64,000 nucleotides of DNA from Treponema sp. C6A8 (GTDB lineage: Bacteria; Spirochaetota; Spirochaetia; Treponematales; Treponemataceae), in assembly GCF_000619925.1 (NCBI RefSeq), contig NZ_JHVB01000001.1:1-64000 (forward strand), written 5' to 3'. Under the pieces are notes generated by a model, which saw nothing but the letters and a program-made list of their open reading frames with translations, did not search any database and was not told the origin of the DNA. Below are positions 45,381 to 55,151 of this stretch, one piece after another. The stretch's first letter is position 1. Each line of letters opens with the position of its first letter. The translations under genes were made by a program, and so were the position numbers.

Positions 45381-48203
45381 ATGTTATTGGATAAAATTCT
45401 TACTGCAATCTTCGGCTCTCAGAATGACCGTGATGTAAAAGCCCTCCGCCCGATTTTGGCGGCTGTAAATGCAAAAGAGGAATGGGCAAAAAGTCTTAAG
45501 CCGGAGGAGTTCCCAGAAGAGACTAAGAAATTTAAAGAACGTCTTGCTAAGGGTGAGACACTTGATGATATTCTTCCGGAAGCCTTTGCCCTGGTTCGTG
45601 AAGCTGCCTTCCGTATCCGCGGTGAGCGTGCTTTTGACGTTCAGGTAATGGGTTCTATCAATCTTCATCAGGGTAAAATTACTGAAATGAAGACTGGTGA
45701 AGGTAAAACTCTTGTTGCCGTTGCTCCAGCTTATTTGAACTCTCTGGAAGGAAAGGGCGTTCACGTTGTAACAGTAAACGATTATCTTGCAGAACGCGAT
45801 GCCAATACAATGCGTCCTGTATTCAGCTATCTTGGCCAGACAGTCGGCGCAATCCTTTCAAATATGGATACAGAAGCCCGCAAGGCTGCTTATGCCTGCG
45901 ACATTACTTACGGTACAAACAACGAATTCGGTTTTGACTACCTTCGCGATAACATGAAAATCGACCTTAAAGACAAGGTTCAGCGCGGATTCAACTATTG
46001 TATCGTCGACGAAATCGACTCTATCTTGATTGATGAAGCCAGAACTCCTCTTATTATTTCCGGAGCAGGCGAAGATGATACTTACAAATTCCACGAAGTT
46101 GATAAATATGTAGGCGAACTTAAAGAAGTAGAAAAGGACCCTAAAACCGGCGAATATCCTGATGAAACTCAGATGGAGCCGGAAGAGCGTGCAAAAATCG
46201 AAGGTGACTACACTCTTGATGAAAAATCAAAGCGCGTGTCATTTACCGACAAGGGTATGCTTCACATCAACGAAATCCTTCACAAGCACAATCTGATTAC
46301 TGGTGCCCTGGAAGATGAAGAAAACTTTGAGTATACACATTACTTTACTCAGGCTCTGCGTGCCCATCTTTTGTTCCACAATAACGTTGATTACATCGTA
46401 AAAGACGGACAGGTTCAGATTGTAGATGAATTTACAGGACGTGTTCTTGAAGGCCGCCGCTATTCAGACGGGCTTCATCAGGCAATCGAAGCAAAAGAGC
46501 ACATCAGAATTGCTCAGCGCAACCGCACAATGGCTACAATCACATTCCAGAACTTCTTCCGTATGTACAACAAGCTTTCCGGAATGACTGGTACTGCCGC
46601 AACAGAAGCTGTTGAATTTAATAACATCTATCATCTGGATGTAGTAGCAATTCCAACAAATAAGCCGGTTGCCCGCGTTGATGAAAACGACCTTGTTTAC
46701 CTGAATGAAGAAGATAAGTGGGAAGCAATTGCTAAGGAAATTGCAGAAGCCCATGCAAAAGGTCAGCCAATTCTTGTCGGTACAGTTTCTGTAGAAAAAT
46801 CTGAGCATCTTTCTGCTTTGCTTACCCGCAAAGGTGTCCGCCACGAAGTTTTGAACGCTAAAAACCATGCCCGCGAAGCTATGATTATTGCAGAAGCCGG
46901 TGCAAAAGGCGCTGTAACAATCGCAACTAACATGGCTGGTCGTGGTACAGATATTAAACTTGGCGGCAGCCCTGAATTCCGCGCTAGAAAGCGCGCCGGC
47001 ACAAATGCTACAGAAGAGCAGTACAAGGAAGCTCTTGCAATTGAAAAGGAAAACTGGAAAAAGGATTACGAGGAAGTAAAAGCCCTCGGTGGTCTTTATG
47101 TAATCGGTTCTGAACGCCATGAATCACGCCGTATTGATAACCAGCTCCGCGGTCGTTCCGGCCGTCAGGGGGACCCTGGACGTTCCCGCTTCTTCATCTC
47201 TATGGATGATGATTTGATGCGCCTCTTCGGCGGCGAACGCATGAAGCTTATGATGCAGAGAATCGGTATGGAACCTGGTGAACCAATCGATCATCCATGG
47301 CTGAACAAGGGTATTGAAAAGGCCCAGTCTAAAGTAGAAGACCGCAACTTTGAAATCCGTAAACACCTTCTTGACTATGATGATGTTTTGAACGAGCAGA
47401 GAAGCGTTATCTACATGCAGCGTGATGACATCCTTGCAGACGACAATCTTTCTGAGCGCGTAATGAACAACGCAAAAGATGTCGTTGAAGATTTGTTCGA
47501 CGAATACGAAGATGCTGTAAAACACGACAAGCATTCAAATGCTCCTTTGAACAATTTGAACGAAAAGCTCAGAAACTACTTTGGTTTCCAGCTTCCTGCA
47601 GAGCGCGTTTCTAAAGAGGCTGTAATTGCAGCCCTTCAGAACGATATTACAGAAAAGGAAACACTTGCCGGAAAAGAAAACCTCAATATGTTCATTCGCT
47701 ACCAGTATGTTCAGATTATTGATAAAAAGTGGCTTGATCAGCTTGAAACTCTTGAAGGCTTGCGCGAGGCAGTTTCTCTCCGTGCTTACGGTTCAAAGAA
47801 CCCTCTTACAGAATACAAAAACGACGGTTTTGATATTTTCTACGAAATGCTGGATTCAATCCGCAATACAGTAATGAGCCGCGTATTCAAAGTACGCATT
47901 CAGCTTTCACCTGAAGCTGCTGAACAGCGCCGCCGCATGGCAGAGGCTCAGGCTGCAGCTGCAAATGCCCAGCACAACGAGGCTCAGAGCATGGGAAGTC
48001 AGGCCGCTCAGGCTCAGGCTGCAAGTGCTGCCCGCCAGAATTTCAGCGGTGCTCAGGCCCGCGCCCAGGCTGCCGGTTCTGCAACTAACGCCCGCTCTCA
48101 GGGTGACAACGTAACTGTCCGCCGCACAATGCCAAAGGTAGGCCGCAACGATCCTTGTCCTTGCGGAAGCGGTAAAAAGTTTAAGAACTGCCACGGCCGT
48201 TAG
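45381..48203 (+). CDS. secA: Preprotein translocase ATPase SecA
   Basis: The motor of Sec protein export. 940 residues, starting [18 protein letters not shown] with AAGGAT RBS. Nucleotide-binding domain 1: [11 protein letters not shown] (Walker A), [19 protein letters not shown]. Preprotein-binding region in residues ~230-370. NBD2: [33 protein letters not shown] split across motifs. Helical wing/scaffold domains follow. The C-terminus is an Ala/Gln-rich linker and the zinc/SecB-binding motif [14 protein letters not shown]. Length is slightly above the E. coli form. Confidence 0.97.
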   Translation: MLLDKILTAIFGSQNDRDVKALRPILAAVNAKEEWAKSLKPEEFPEETKKFKERLAKGETLDDILPEAFALVREAAFRIRGERAFDVQVMGSINLHQGKITEMKTGEGKTLVAVAPAYLNSLEGKGVHVVTVNDYLAERDANTMRPVFSYLGQTVGAILSNMDTEARKAAYACDITYGTNNEFGFDYLRDNMKIDLKDKVQRGFNYCIVDEIDSILIDEARTPLIISGAGEDDTYKFHEVDKYVGELKEVEKDPKTGEYPDETQMEPEERAKIEGDYTLDEKSKRVSFTDKGMLHINEILHKHNLITGALEDEENFEYTHYFTQALRAHLLFHNNVDYIVKDGQVQIVDEFTGRVLEGRRYSDGLHQAIEAKEHIRIAQRNRTMATITFQNFFRMYNKLSGMTGTAATEAVEFNNIYHLDVVAIPTNKPVARVDENDLVYLNEEDKWEAIAKEIAEAHAKGQPILVGTVSVEKSEHLSALLTRKGVRHEVLNAKNHAREAMIIAEAGAKGAVTIATNMAGRGTDIKLGGSPEFRARKRAGTNATEEQYKEALAIEKENWKKDYEEVKALGGLYVIGSERHESRRIDNQLRGRSGRQGDPGRSRFFISMDDDLMRLFGGERMKLMMQRIGMEPGEPIDHPWLNKGIEKAQSKVEDRNFEIRKHLLDYDDVLNEQRSVIYMQRDDILADDNLSERVMNNAKDVVEDLFDEYEDAVKHDKHSNAPLNNLNEKLRNYFGFQLPAERVSKEAVIAALQNDITEKETLAGKENLNMFIRYQYVQIIDKKWLDQLETLEGLREAVSLRAYGSKNPLTEYKNDGFDIFYEMLDSIRNTVMSRVFKVRIQLSPEAAEQRRRMAEAQAAAANAQHNEAQSMGSQAAQAQAASAARQNFSGAQARAQAAGSATNARSQGDNVTVRRTMPKVGRNDPCPCGSGKKFKNCHGR

Positions 48204-48233
48204 TACAATAAGGATAATGTCCCATAAATAAAT

Positions 48234-48305
48234 AGCCACAGATGGGACACAGATTTTCACAGATACTATTTTTTATCTGTGTCTCATCTGTGTTTATCTG
48301 CGGCT
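48234..48305. repeat. Dispersed ATCTGTG-type fold-back element, short form
   Basis: AGCCACAGAT (48234-48243) and ATCTGCGGCT (48296-48305) end a 72-bp hairpin with ACACAGAT/ATCTGTGT arms, nearly identical to that at 41844-41912. It lies between the convergent secA and lepB genes, where it may act as the shared 3'-end structure; no other terminator is visible there. Confidence 0.85.
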
Positions 48306-48315
48306 AATTTTTTCC

Positions 48316-48347
48316 CCTAATACCTATAACCTGTCACCTATAACCTA
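48316..48347. repeat. Short CCTATAACC-type repeat at the lepB end
   Basis: ACCTATAACCTGTC-ACCTATAACCTA matches the right arm of the element at 5651-5786. Its last bases (CTA, 48345-48347) are the lepB stop codon read on the minus strand. Confidence 0.7.
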
Positions 48348-50075
48348 GACCTTACCACGTCTGGTTGCCGGCCAGAATCTATACACAGGTTTTCCGATAA
48401 TATAGCGCTTGTTTACATACTGTGGCGCCATCATCGAGTAATAGGTGATGGCATTTTTGTCATCTGGAGTAAGAGGCTTTTCTGTCTGCTCGTATGAGTG
48501 GCGCAAGTCCAGGGAATTAAAGCGGTTATCACCCATCATAAAGTAGCAGTTTGCCGGAATATACTGGGCATTTCCGTTTTCATCATTTGCAGGGAAAAGA
48601 GGCATATTGCGTTCATCAAGAAGGCTCTGAATATACCAGTTGAGTTTCTGGGCAAGCTCATAGTTTTCTGAAAGCAGGCTGTCTTTTTCCCAAAGTTCTT
48701 TTCCGGCATTGCTGAACTGTAATTCTGCAGTACGCAAAACTATATTTCCAAAGACGATTTTTGCCATAACGTTCAGTCTGTAATTTGCCTCAGCATAAAG
48801 GTCGCGCTCCTTATTTTTAGCCCCAGTCCAGGAAGTCATAAAATCACTGAACCATTTAAGGCCATCTTTTTTTGTGATGATGTTATAGGCAATTTCACTT
48901 GCATTTGAAAAAAGCTTATATTCAAAGAGGGAAGGAGCCTTAAATTCTTCTGAAGATTTAATTTTGGCTGCTGCTTCACTGCCTGTAAGACGCTGCAGAT
49001 TTCTTACAATTTCATTTGCCCGGAATTCAGCAACGGTTAAATCGTAATTGCGGCGGTATTCCTCAAAATTAAGCATTTCTTCGTATTCAGAAGCAGAAAG
49101 AGGGAAGGTCTGAACCTTCTTTTTAATGCCCGGCTGCAAGTCATTGAGATTCCATGTAGCAAATTTATTATCAAGAGTTACTTCTTCAAAATCGTGATTT
49201 TTTGTACGGGCATAAAGCTTTCCGTCCTGCATTACAAGCTGTTCGCCCGGAACACCGCAGATACGCTTTACAAGAGGGTCTGCTTTAAGCTCTCCGTCTT
49301 CATCGCGGTTGAGGTTTACAGTCATAAAGGTCAGCATGTAAATCAGCTGGCTGGTAACAGTTTTTACTTCACTTTTACGGTCAAGACTGTAGTGAGGATT
49401 TCTGAGGACAATTGTCTGGCCCCGCTTGTATTTTCTGAAGTCAGGAAGTCCGATATTTGTAAGCGGGAACTTTGGTCCGCAGTCGATTTTAGAAACAATT
49501 ACCCGGTCTTTAATCAAAAAGGTCGGAACCATTGATTCAGATGGAATTTCGTAAAGCTGGAAAACAAAAATCTGAAAAAGCATTACGGTAAAAATCGCCC
49601 AGATAAGGGCATCTACCCAGTCGATAACTTCGTAGGCAATACGGCCGGCGCCCTTAGGCTTTTTGAAGTCCGGCTTGATTTTCCAGTTTTCTGTAAGTTT
49701 TTTGATGTGCTTTTCATTCATTTTGTTAGAAAGCATAAGGCTTGTAACAAAAATGGCGGCCCACAAAAGCACTGTGACTAAATCTAATACGTATGGTGTT
49801 CCGTTTTTACCTGCTCTACGCAAAATGAAGCAGATTAAAAGAAAATAAGGCAGATATTGAATCAGCTTTAATACTGCAACTGCCTTGCCGCCATCAGTTT
49901 CTATAAAAATCTTATTATATAGAAGAAATGCAAGAATTCCTGTAAAGGCAAGCGCCATAGGGAAGGCAAGCAGTGAAATATCAAATGAAAAATTAATCAA
50001 AAGAAGGGTAAAAAGTGCAGCGCAGGCAAGCTGAATGCACGAAAGCTTTTTAAATGATTCAAATTCTTTATTCAT
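48345..50075 (-). CDS. lepB: Signal peptidase I, enlarged form
   Basis: A membrane serine protease that removes signal peptides. 576 residues, about twice the usual size. The N-terminal part has several membrane segments (about 12-30, 36-53, 70-85, 96-115, 155-173) before the catalytic domain. Box B YEIPSESMVPTF holds Ser181; box D PLVKRICGVPGEQL holds Lys270; box E MMGDNRFNSLDLRHS comes only near residue 515. A ~220-residue charged insertion separates boxes D and E. No Shine-Dalgarno precedes ATG 50075, but TATAGT lies 12 nt upstream, so the mRNA may be leaderless. Confidence 0.88.
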   Translation of the reverse strand: MNKEFESFKKLSCIQLACAALFTLLLINFSFDISLLAFPMALAFTGILAFLLYNKIFIETDGGKAVAVLKLIQYLPYFLLICFILRRAGKNGTPYVLDLVTVLLWAAIFVTSLMLSNKMNEKHIKKLTENWKIKPDFKKPKGAGRIAYEVIDWVDALIWAIFTVMLFQIFVFQLYEIPSESMVPTFLIKDRVIVSKIDCGPKFPLTNIGLPDFRKYKRGQTIVLRNPHYSLDRKSEVKTVTSQLIYMLTFMTVNLNRDEDGELKADPLVKRICGVPGEQLVMQDGKLYARTKNHDFEEVTLDNKFATWNLNDLQPGIKKKVQTFPLSASEYEEMLNFEEYRRNYDLTVAEFRANEIVRNLQRLTGSEAAAKIKSSEEFKAPSLFEYKLFSNASEIAYNIITKKDGLKWFSDFMTSWTGAKNKERDLYAEANYRLNVMAKIVFGNIVLRTAELQFSNAGKELWEKDSLLSENYELAQKLNWYIQSLLDERNMPLFPANDENGNAQYIPANCYFMMGDNRFNSLDLRHSYEQTEKPLTPDDKNAITYYSMMAPQYVNKRYIIGKPVYRFWPATRRGKV

Positions 50076-50102
50076 GCAAAAACTATATCACAAAACTCTG
50101 CA

Positions 50103-50131
50103 TTGAAAAATCCCTAAAATTCGTAGATAAT
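50103..50131 (+). promoter_or_regulatory. Promoter with probable leaderless start
   Basis: TTGAAA (50103-50108), 17-bp spacer, GATAAT (50126-50131). The ATG of the next gene is only 7 bp past the -10 hexamer (50139) and no Shine-Dalgarno is present, so transcription and translation probably begin at nearly the same base. Confidence 0.55.
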
Positions 50132-50138
50132 ATTTCTT

Positions 50139-51362
50139 ATGAAAAAGAGTTTTGCCGTTTTTGCAAGCGTAGTTTTTGCCGCAGCTTTTACTTTTACAGG
50201 CTGTTTCCGTTCAGAAAGCATTGAATCCATTAATGAAAATCAGCTTTTTACGGTTCCTTATGGTAATTTTGAAGAGCAGCTTGGAATTAAAGACTTGAAC
50301 GGTGTGGGCGGCGTTCGTTACGGCGTTTTCATGCGAGACGGTTTTTTCTATATTAGTAACGGCGATGCAAAAAAAGTAATGGAGCTGAACTCTTACGGCG
50401 ATCTTTTGACTCTTTACTATAATGAAGATTCTGAAATCAGCGCTCTTTTGAAAAACTCAAAACGTGACGCCCAGAGCATTCACTATGAAATTTCCTATCC
50501 CTTTAATTATGAAGGAAAAATTGCTGTCGATTCTCAGAAAAATATCTATCTTGTATGTTCCATGCCTCGTGACCGCCAGGAACAGAGTGAAGACGGTTCA
50601 AATCTTTTCAGCCAGACAGTTCTGCGAATTGCCCGAAACGGTTCTTCGGTTGAATATCTTGGTCAGCAGGGACCTGGCGGAATTCCATTTCCATTCATAA
50701 AGAATATCTACACTACAGAAAAGGACGAGCTTGTTGTTGTCTGCAATTCTTCTGACGGTGTTCTGGTTTACTGGTTTGCGACAGACTGCTTTTTGAAATA
50801 TAAGATTCCGCTTTCTGAAAAATCGCTTCCAAAGCCTGACAGTTCAGAAGATCTTCCGGAATATTTTGTTACTATTGATAACGTAATTCCAGATTTGACT
50901 TCAAACTTTTTGTATGCCAAGGTTGATTATTATTCAAATTATATAGATGAAGAATCAAAGGTACAGTCTGGAATCAATTATGTTCAGACCCTGCTTTTCC
51001 CTCTTGATATCGAACAAAGTAAATTCGGTGAGCCTGTTTCAATTCCGCCTTATGAGGAATCTGTAGTAGCAGATTACAGCCGCCTTACCTATAAAATCCC
51101 TTATGATTTCCTTGGTGTTACAAAATCGGGCTGGAAATTCTTTATCATAAAAAATGATGACGGTTTTACAATTCAGATGGTTCAGAGCGAAAATCAGAAA
51201 ATTTTGAGACGGCACTTTACAGCTGACCACAATTCTATTCTTTATGATTCTCTGGCTCTTTCGCCAAACGGAATTATTACTGCCCTTTATCTTGAAAAAG
51301 AAAATGCCCGCGTTGTCTGGTACAGAACTGACAGTTTGATTGAATCGATTTTGAAAAACTAG
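50139..51362 (+). CDS. Spirochaete lipoprotein with beta-propeller-like repeats
   Basis: 407 residues with signal peptide and lipobox FTFTGC (Cys22). The body contains spaced NHL/propeller-like strands: FYISNGDAKKVMELNSYGDLLTL, KIAVDSQKNIYLVCSMP, LRIARNGSSVEYLGQQGPGG and LSPNGIITALYLEK. Such a layout suggests a six-bladed propeller for protein or ligand contact on the membrane surface. It leads an operon of a membrane protein, NUDIX, SH3-like lipoprotein, neuB-like and hisS genes. Family function unknown. Confidence 0.7.
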   Translation: MKKSFAVFASVVFAAAFTFTGCFRSESIESINENQLFTVPYGNFEEQLGIKDLNGVGGVRYGVFMRDGFFYISNGDAKKVMELNSYGDLLTLYYNEDSEISALLKNSKRDAQSIHYEISYPFNYEGKIAVDSQKNIYLVCSMPRDRQEQSEDGSNLFSQTVLRIARNGSSVEYLGQQGPGGIPFPFIKNIYTTEKDELVVVCNSSDGVLVYWFATDCFLKYKIPLSEKSLPKPDSSEDLPEYFVTIDNVIPDLTSNFLYAKVDYYSNYIDEESKVQSGINYVQTLLFPLDIEQSKFGEPVSIPPYEESVVADYSRLTYKIPYDFLGVTKSGWKFFIIKNDDGFTIQMVQSENQKILRRHFTADHNSILYDSLALSPNGIITALYLEKENARVVWYRTDSLIESILKN

Positions 51363-51374
51363 CGGGGGCGGGCT

Positions 51375-51935
51375 TTGTTCGAAGACGTAAAGGAAATCCT
51401 TGATCCAGAGCGGGAAAAAAAAGAATATCACTTTTTTTATAATCACGAAGAGCGAATCAAAAATGCCCCTCAGATTGTGAAGGATTATTATGCGGGCAAG
51501 ATGAAGCCCTTACGTGGTTTTCAGGCCCTTTATAAAAATAAGGCAAATCTCTACATCCTTCTTGCCCTTGTTTTTTTTGTTGGCGTTGCCTGGATTTATA
51601 CGGGCTTTAACCGTTCCAGAAATTATGCCAAAATCCAGGGAATTGACTGTCAGCTGACTGCTTTTTCCTATGATGATACGATTTATGCAAGCTGCAAATT
51701 TTCGCCAAATCCAAGGTCAAAAAGAAATGAGCCCGCCCAGATTCAGGTAAAATATCAGGCCATAAATGCAGATAAACAGCTTGCCTGGGAAAGTGAAAAA
51801 GATTATGGAAGCCTGGAAGCAGGCGGCGAGCTTTTTTTACGCACAAAACTTATGGATTATGATATTATAAGAGTAGACGCACTTGTGTCGGTTGACGGAG
51901 AAGAAAAGGAACTTTCAACTCCTGTAAAGAGGTAA
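51375..51935 (+). CDS. Membrane protein of unknown function, single transmembrane segment
   Basis: 186 residues from TTG 51375 (GGGGGCGGG upstream). A basic cytoplasmic N-terminus of ~57 residues precedes one membrane segment (about 58-75, LYILLALVFFVGVAWIYTGF). The remaining ~110 residues form a beta-rich external domain (IDCQLTAFSYDDTIYASCKF ... GSLEAGGELFLRTKL). I do not recognise the family. It starts 12 bp after the propeller lipoprotein and probably works with it in the envelope. Confidence 0.7.
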   Translation: MFEDVKEILDPEREKKEYHFFYNHEERIKNAPQIVKDYYAGKMKPLRGFQALYKNKANLYILLALVFFVGVAWIYTGFNRSRNYAKIQGIDCQLTAFSYDDTIYASCKFSPNPRSKRNEPAQIQVKYQAINADKQLAWESEKDYGSLEAGGELFLRTKLMDYDIIRVDALVSVDGEEKELSTPVKR

Positions 51936-51937
51936 GC

Positions 51938-52336
51938 ATGAGCAGATCTGTTGCGTGTATTGATATTAGAGAGGGAAAGGTTTTTCTTGCAAAACGCCAG
52001 AATACCGGCGATATGGGCGGAAGATGGGAATTCCCCGGCGGAAAAATCGACGCCGGAGAGGATTTTGAAACTGCCATTAAGCGCGAAATGAATGAAGAGT
52101 TCGGCGTAGAGGTGGAAGTTTTTGAAAAACTCTGCGATGTTACTTTTGAGCACAAAGGAAAAGAATGCTTTGTAGATGCCTTCCGCGTTCATTTTGCCGA
52201 AGACGGTCTTAGCCGCCGCTTTACTCTTACCGAACACACTGACTATAAATGGGAAGATTTTAATAAAATCCCTGAATTGAATTTTGTTGATTCTGATTTG
52301 AAAATTTATACTAAGCTCAAAGAGATGGGGCTGTAA
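51938..52336 (+). CDS. NUDIX hydrolase (MutT-like)
   Basis: 132 residues. The Nudix box runs GGKIDAGEDFETAIKREMNE then EFGV (residues ~36-59), fitting GX5EX7REUXEEXGU. The N-terminal DIREGKVFLAKRQNTGDMGGRWEFPGG and the length are those of MutT/CTP-pyrophosphohydrolase proteins that cleave oxidised or damaged NTPs. Substrate cannot be read from sequence. Gaps to both neighbours are 2-3 bp. Confidence 0.88.
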   Translation: MSRSVACIDIREGKVFLAKRQNTGDMGGRWEFPGGKIDAGEDFETAIKREMNEEFGVEVEVFEKLCDVTFEHKGKECFVDAFRVHFAEDGLSRRFTLTEHTDYKWEDFNKIPELNFVDSDLKIYTKLKEMGL

Positions 52337-52339
52337 TTT

Positions 52340-52708
52340 ATGAAAAAGTATCTTGTCCTTCTTTTTTGCGCCGGCCTTTTGATTTTTGCTTCCGGCTGTA
52401 AAAAAACTGATGATAAAATTGAAACTGTAGATTTTGATAATTCATATCCATTTGCAATTGCTCCTGATGTGGACTGGGCTGTTGTTTCTGAACCTTATGT
52501 CGGCTTCAGGGAAGAACCTTCCCGGGATTCGGCAACAAATTCTTACTGCCGTAAAGATGAAATTTTACAGGTTACAGGCTTTGCTATTAATCAGGAAGGG
52601 GAGCAGTGGTATCTGTTTGAAAAGGGCTGGATTCCTTCTTCAAGCCTTGTAATTTATTCAAACCGCTATAAGGCTGAGTCGGCTGTAAAGCAGGCTGAAA
52701 AGAAATAG
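52340..52708 (+). CDS. Small lipoprotein with SH3-like domain
   Basis: 122 residues; lipobox IFASGC (Cys20). The mature part contains a bacterial SH3-type fold: YVGFREEPSRDSATNSYCRK, ILQVTGFAI, QWYLFEKGWIPSSSLVIY. Such domains bind cell-wall peptides or proteins. It ends in a Lys/Ala-rich helix. It is 3 bp after the NUDIX gene. No catalytic function seen. Confidence 0.72.
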   Translation: MKKYLVLLFCAGLLIFASGCKKTDDKIETVDFDNSYPFAIAPDVDWAVVSEPYVGFREEPSRDSATNSYCRKDEILQVTGFAINQEGEQWYLFEKGWIPSSSLVIYSNRYKAESAVKQAEKK

Positions 52709-52724
52709 CGGAAAGGTTTAGAAG

Positions 52725-53843
52725 ATGCTGATTATTGCAGAAATCGGGACAAGTCACGAAGGTTCAAAAGAAAAAGCATTCCGCCTTATTGACGCCGCCG
52801 TAGAAAGCGGGGCAGATGCAATTAAATTTCAGTGGGTTTATGCTGATGAGATTTTGCATCCGCTGACGGGCTTTGTTGATTTGCCTACGGGACGCATTCC
52901 TTTGTACGAACGCTTCCGCCAGCTGGAATGTGAAAAGTCTTTTTACAAGGAACTTCTGGATTATACTCATTCAAAAGGCTGTAAGTTCTGCTGTTCTCCT
53001 TTCGGGCTGAAAAGTCTTAAAGAGCTTTTGGAAATTGAGCCGGACATCGTAAAAATTGCTTCACCGGAATTGAATCACTATAAGATGCTGGAAGCCCTGC
53101 GGGATTACCGGGCGGCAGAGAAGCAGGCTGGAAAATCTCCGGTCCCTGTGATAATTTCTTCCGGGGTTTCAAAGCTCTGCGATATTGAACGCGCTTTTGA
53201 GATTCTGGGAAGAGAAGACGTAAGCTTTTTGCACTGCGTAACAAGCTATCCTGCCCCAGAAGCGGATTATAAACTTGGAGTTATGGCTTCTCTTGGAAAA
53301 ATCTTTGGTGTGGAATACGGTGTTAGCGACCACAGCCTTGATCCTATGCTGGTGCCTTCTTTAAGCGCAGCGCTTGGCGGTACTGTGATAGAAAAGCACT
53401 TTACACTTAGTAAAAAAACATCCGGTCTTGATGACCCTGTAGCTCTGGAACCTGAGCAGTTTGCCCTTATGGTTCACGCAGTCCATCAGACTCAAGCCTT
53501 GATGAATCGTTACGGACGCGAGCGGGGACTGGAAGAAGTTATCAAGCAGTTTAGCGAAAACTTCCCTCGCGAACAGCTTGAAGCCATGCTTTTTGACTGC
53601 AAAAAAGAACTTGCGCCTTCAGAATCTGCAAACTACGGGCGGACAAACAGAAGCCTTCATTTTATGCGGGATATGAAAAAAGGCGAAAAAATAGGCCAGG
53701 GGGATATTGCGATTTTGCGTACAGAAAAAGTGCTAACCCCGGGAATAAATCCTATGTTTTATGATATGATGATTGGCGCTGAACTTACCTGTGATGCCAA
53801 GAATGGAGAAGGCGTACAGTTCAGTCACGTGATAAAAAAGTAA
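52725..53843 (+). CDS. N-acetylneuraminate synthase family protein (NeuB/SpsE-like)
   Basis: 372 residues: a NeuB TIM barrel (1-285) with IAEIGTSHEGSKEKAFRLID, ADAIKFQWVYADEI, KIASPELNHYKML, SSGVSK, LHCVTSYPAP and GVSDHSLDP, then VIEKHFTLSKKTSGLDDPVAL. A C-terminal SAF (antifreeze-like) domain covers ~305-372 (GRTNRSLHFMRDMKKGEKIG). Family members condense PEP with ManNAc or related sugars to make sialic or pseudaminic/legionaminic acids. No other nonulosonate genes are nearby; the substrate is unknown. In treponemes flagellin glycosylation is a possible use, which is inference. Confidence 0.85.
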   Translation: MLIIAEIGTSHEGSKEKAFRLIDAAVESGADAIKFQWVYADEILHPLTGFVDLPTGRIPLYERFRQLECEKSFYKELLDYTHSKGCKFCCSPFGLKSLKELLEIEPDIVKIASPELNHYKMLEALRDYRAAEKQAGKSPVPVIISSGVSKLCDIERAFEILGREDVSFLHCVTSYPAPEADYKLGVMASLGKIFGVEYGVSDHSLDPMLVPSLSAALGGTVIEKHFTLSKKTSGLDDPVALEPEQFALMVHAVHQTQALMNRYGRERGLEEVIKQFSENFPREQLEAMLFDCKKELAPSESANYGRTNRSLHFMRDMKKGEKIGQGDIAILRTEKVLTPGINPMFYDMMIGAELTCDAKNGEGVQFSHVIKK

Positions 53844-53889
53844 ATAAATATTTGCCATGTCCGCTTAGGCGGAGTTTTAGGAGACATAA

Positions 53890-55113
53890 ATGAAAACAAA
53901 TGCATTAAAAGGAATGAGAGATATTTTGCCGGAAGAACAGAAGCTCCGTGACTATGTTCAGGGAAAGATTCTGGAAACTTACCGCGCTGCAGGTTTTGAG
54001 CGTATCTCTACACCAATTCTTGAAGATTCAGAAAATCTTGATAAATCTGACGGCGGCGACAACCTCAACCTGATTTTTAAGGTTCTTAAACGCGGAGAAA
54101 AACTCGATGCCGCTCTTGCCGCTAACCCTGATGCAAAAACTCTCAGCGATATGGGACTCCGCTACGATTTGACTCTTCCTTTGAGCCGCTTCTATGCAGC
54201 AAACAAAGATAACCTTCAGACTCCTTTTAAGGTAATTCAGACAGACCGCGTTTACCGTGCAGAACGCCCTCAGAAAGGCCGCCTCCGCGAGTTTGTTCAG
54301 TGCGATATCGATATTCTTGGTGATTCTTCTCCAAATGCAGAAGTTGAACTTATTGACGTAACAGCCCGCGCAATGCTTGCAATCGGTTTTAAGGATTTTT
54401 CTATCAATATCAACGACCGCCGCATTCTCCGCAACATGCTGGAAAACTTCGGCTTTGCCACAGATACTCTTGATTCTGTCTGCATTTCTTTTGATAAGCT
54501 TGATAAAATCGGAGCAGACGGCGTAAAGGCTGAGCTTACAGAAAAGGCTTTCCCGGAAGCAGCCGTAAATGCCCTTTATGATTTTATTACCGGGGCTGGT
54601 GACGGCATCACTCTTGAGCAGGTTGCATCAAAATGCGCTGACCCTGCAATTGCAGATGACCTTAAATATATTATGGAAACTGCCTCAAAAATTGCAGGCG
54701 GCCGCTACAAAATCACTTACTGTCCTAACTTGGTTCGCGGACAGGGCTACTACACAGGCCTTGTTTTTGAAATTGCCTGCCCACAGTTCAGCGGTGCAGT
54801 TGGCGGTGGCGGACGCTACGACAACATGATTGGAAAATTCATCGGACAGAATGTTCCTGCTGTAGGCTTTTCAATCGGTTTTGAACGTATCTGCGGAATT
54901 TTGTTTGACCAGAAATATCAAATTCCTGACGCAAAAGAAAAGTGCGCGCTTTTGTATGAAGACGGAGTAGACTTCTGCGAGGTAATGAAAAAATCTGAAG
55001 AACTCCGTAAGGACTACACGGTAGCAATCTTCAAAATGAACAAAAAGCCTGGTCCTCAGTTTGCAATGCTTGAAAAGTGCGGGTATACCAAGTTTGAAAA
55101 GATGAAAAAATAG
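53890..55113 (+). CDS. hisS: Histidyl-tRNA synthetase
   Basis: Class II aminoacyl-tRNA synthetase. 407 residues. Motif 1 near GFERISTPILEDSENL; motif 2 DRVYRAERPQKGRLREFVQCDIDI (held across residues ~118-141); the His-specific LVRGQGYYTGLVFE and GGGGRYDNMIGKF; motif 3 FSIGFERICGIL. The C-terminal anticodon-binding domain is somewhat short (about 75 residues). AGGAG RBS before ATG 53890. The stop codon TAG is part of a dispersed repeat (55112-55142). Confidence 0.94.
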   Translation: MKTNALKGMRDILPEEQKLRDYVQGKILETYRAAGFERISTPILEDSENLDKSDGGDNLNLIFKVLKRGEKLDAALAANPDAKTLSDMGLRYDLTLPLSRFYAANKDNLQTPFKVIQTDRVYRAERPQKGRLREFVQCDIDILGDSSPNAEVELIDVTARAMLAIGFKDFSININDRRILRNMLENFGFATDTLDSVCISFDKLDKIGADGVKAELTEKAFPEAAVNALYDFITGAGDGITLEQVASKCADPAIADDLKYIMETASKIAGGRYKITYCPNLVRGQGYYTGLVFEIACPQFSGAVGGGGRYDNMIGKFIGQNVPAVGFSIGFERICGILFDQKYQIPDAKEKCALLYEDGVDFCEVMKKSEELRKDYTVAIFKMNKKPGPQFAMLEKCGYTKFEKMKK

Positions 55114-55142
55114 CCACAGATTGACACAGATATACACAGATA
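55112..55142. repeat. Half copy of the ATCTGTG-type element at the hisS stop
   Basis: AGCCACAGAT-TGACACAGAT-ATACACAGAT matches the left arm of the elements at 41844 and 48234; the right arm is absent. Its first two bases complete the hisS TAG stop. Confidence 0.7.
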
Positions 55143-55151
55143 AGGTGGATT

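Noticed and set aside
46464..47120. 218-codon open frame on the minus strand
   Set aside because: It is fully antisense to the SecA NBD region, Cys/Phe-rich, without RBS; a shadow of secA codon use.
53844..53889. Hairpin CCGCTTAGGCGG before hisS as a T-box or attenuator
   Set aside because: The gap is only 46 bp, with no specifier loop or U-run; too small for a T-box.
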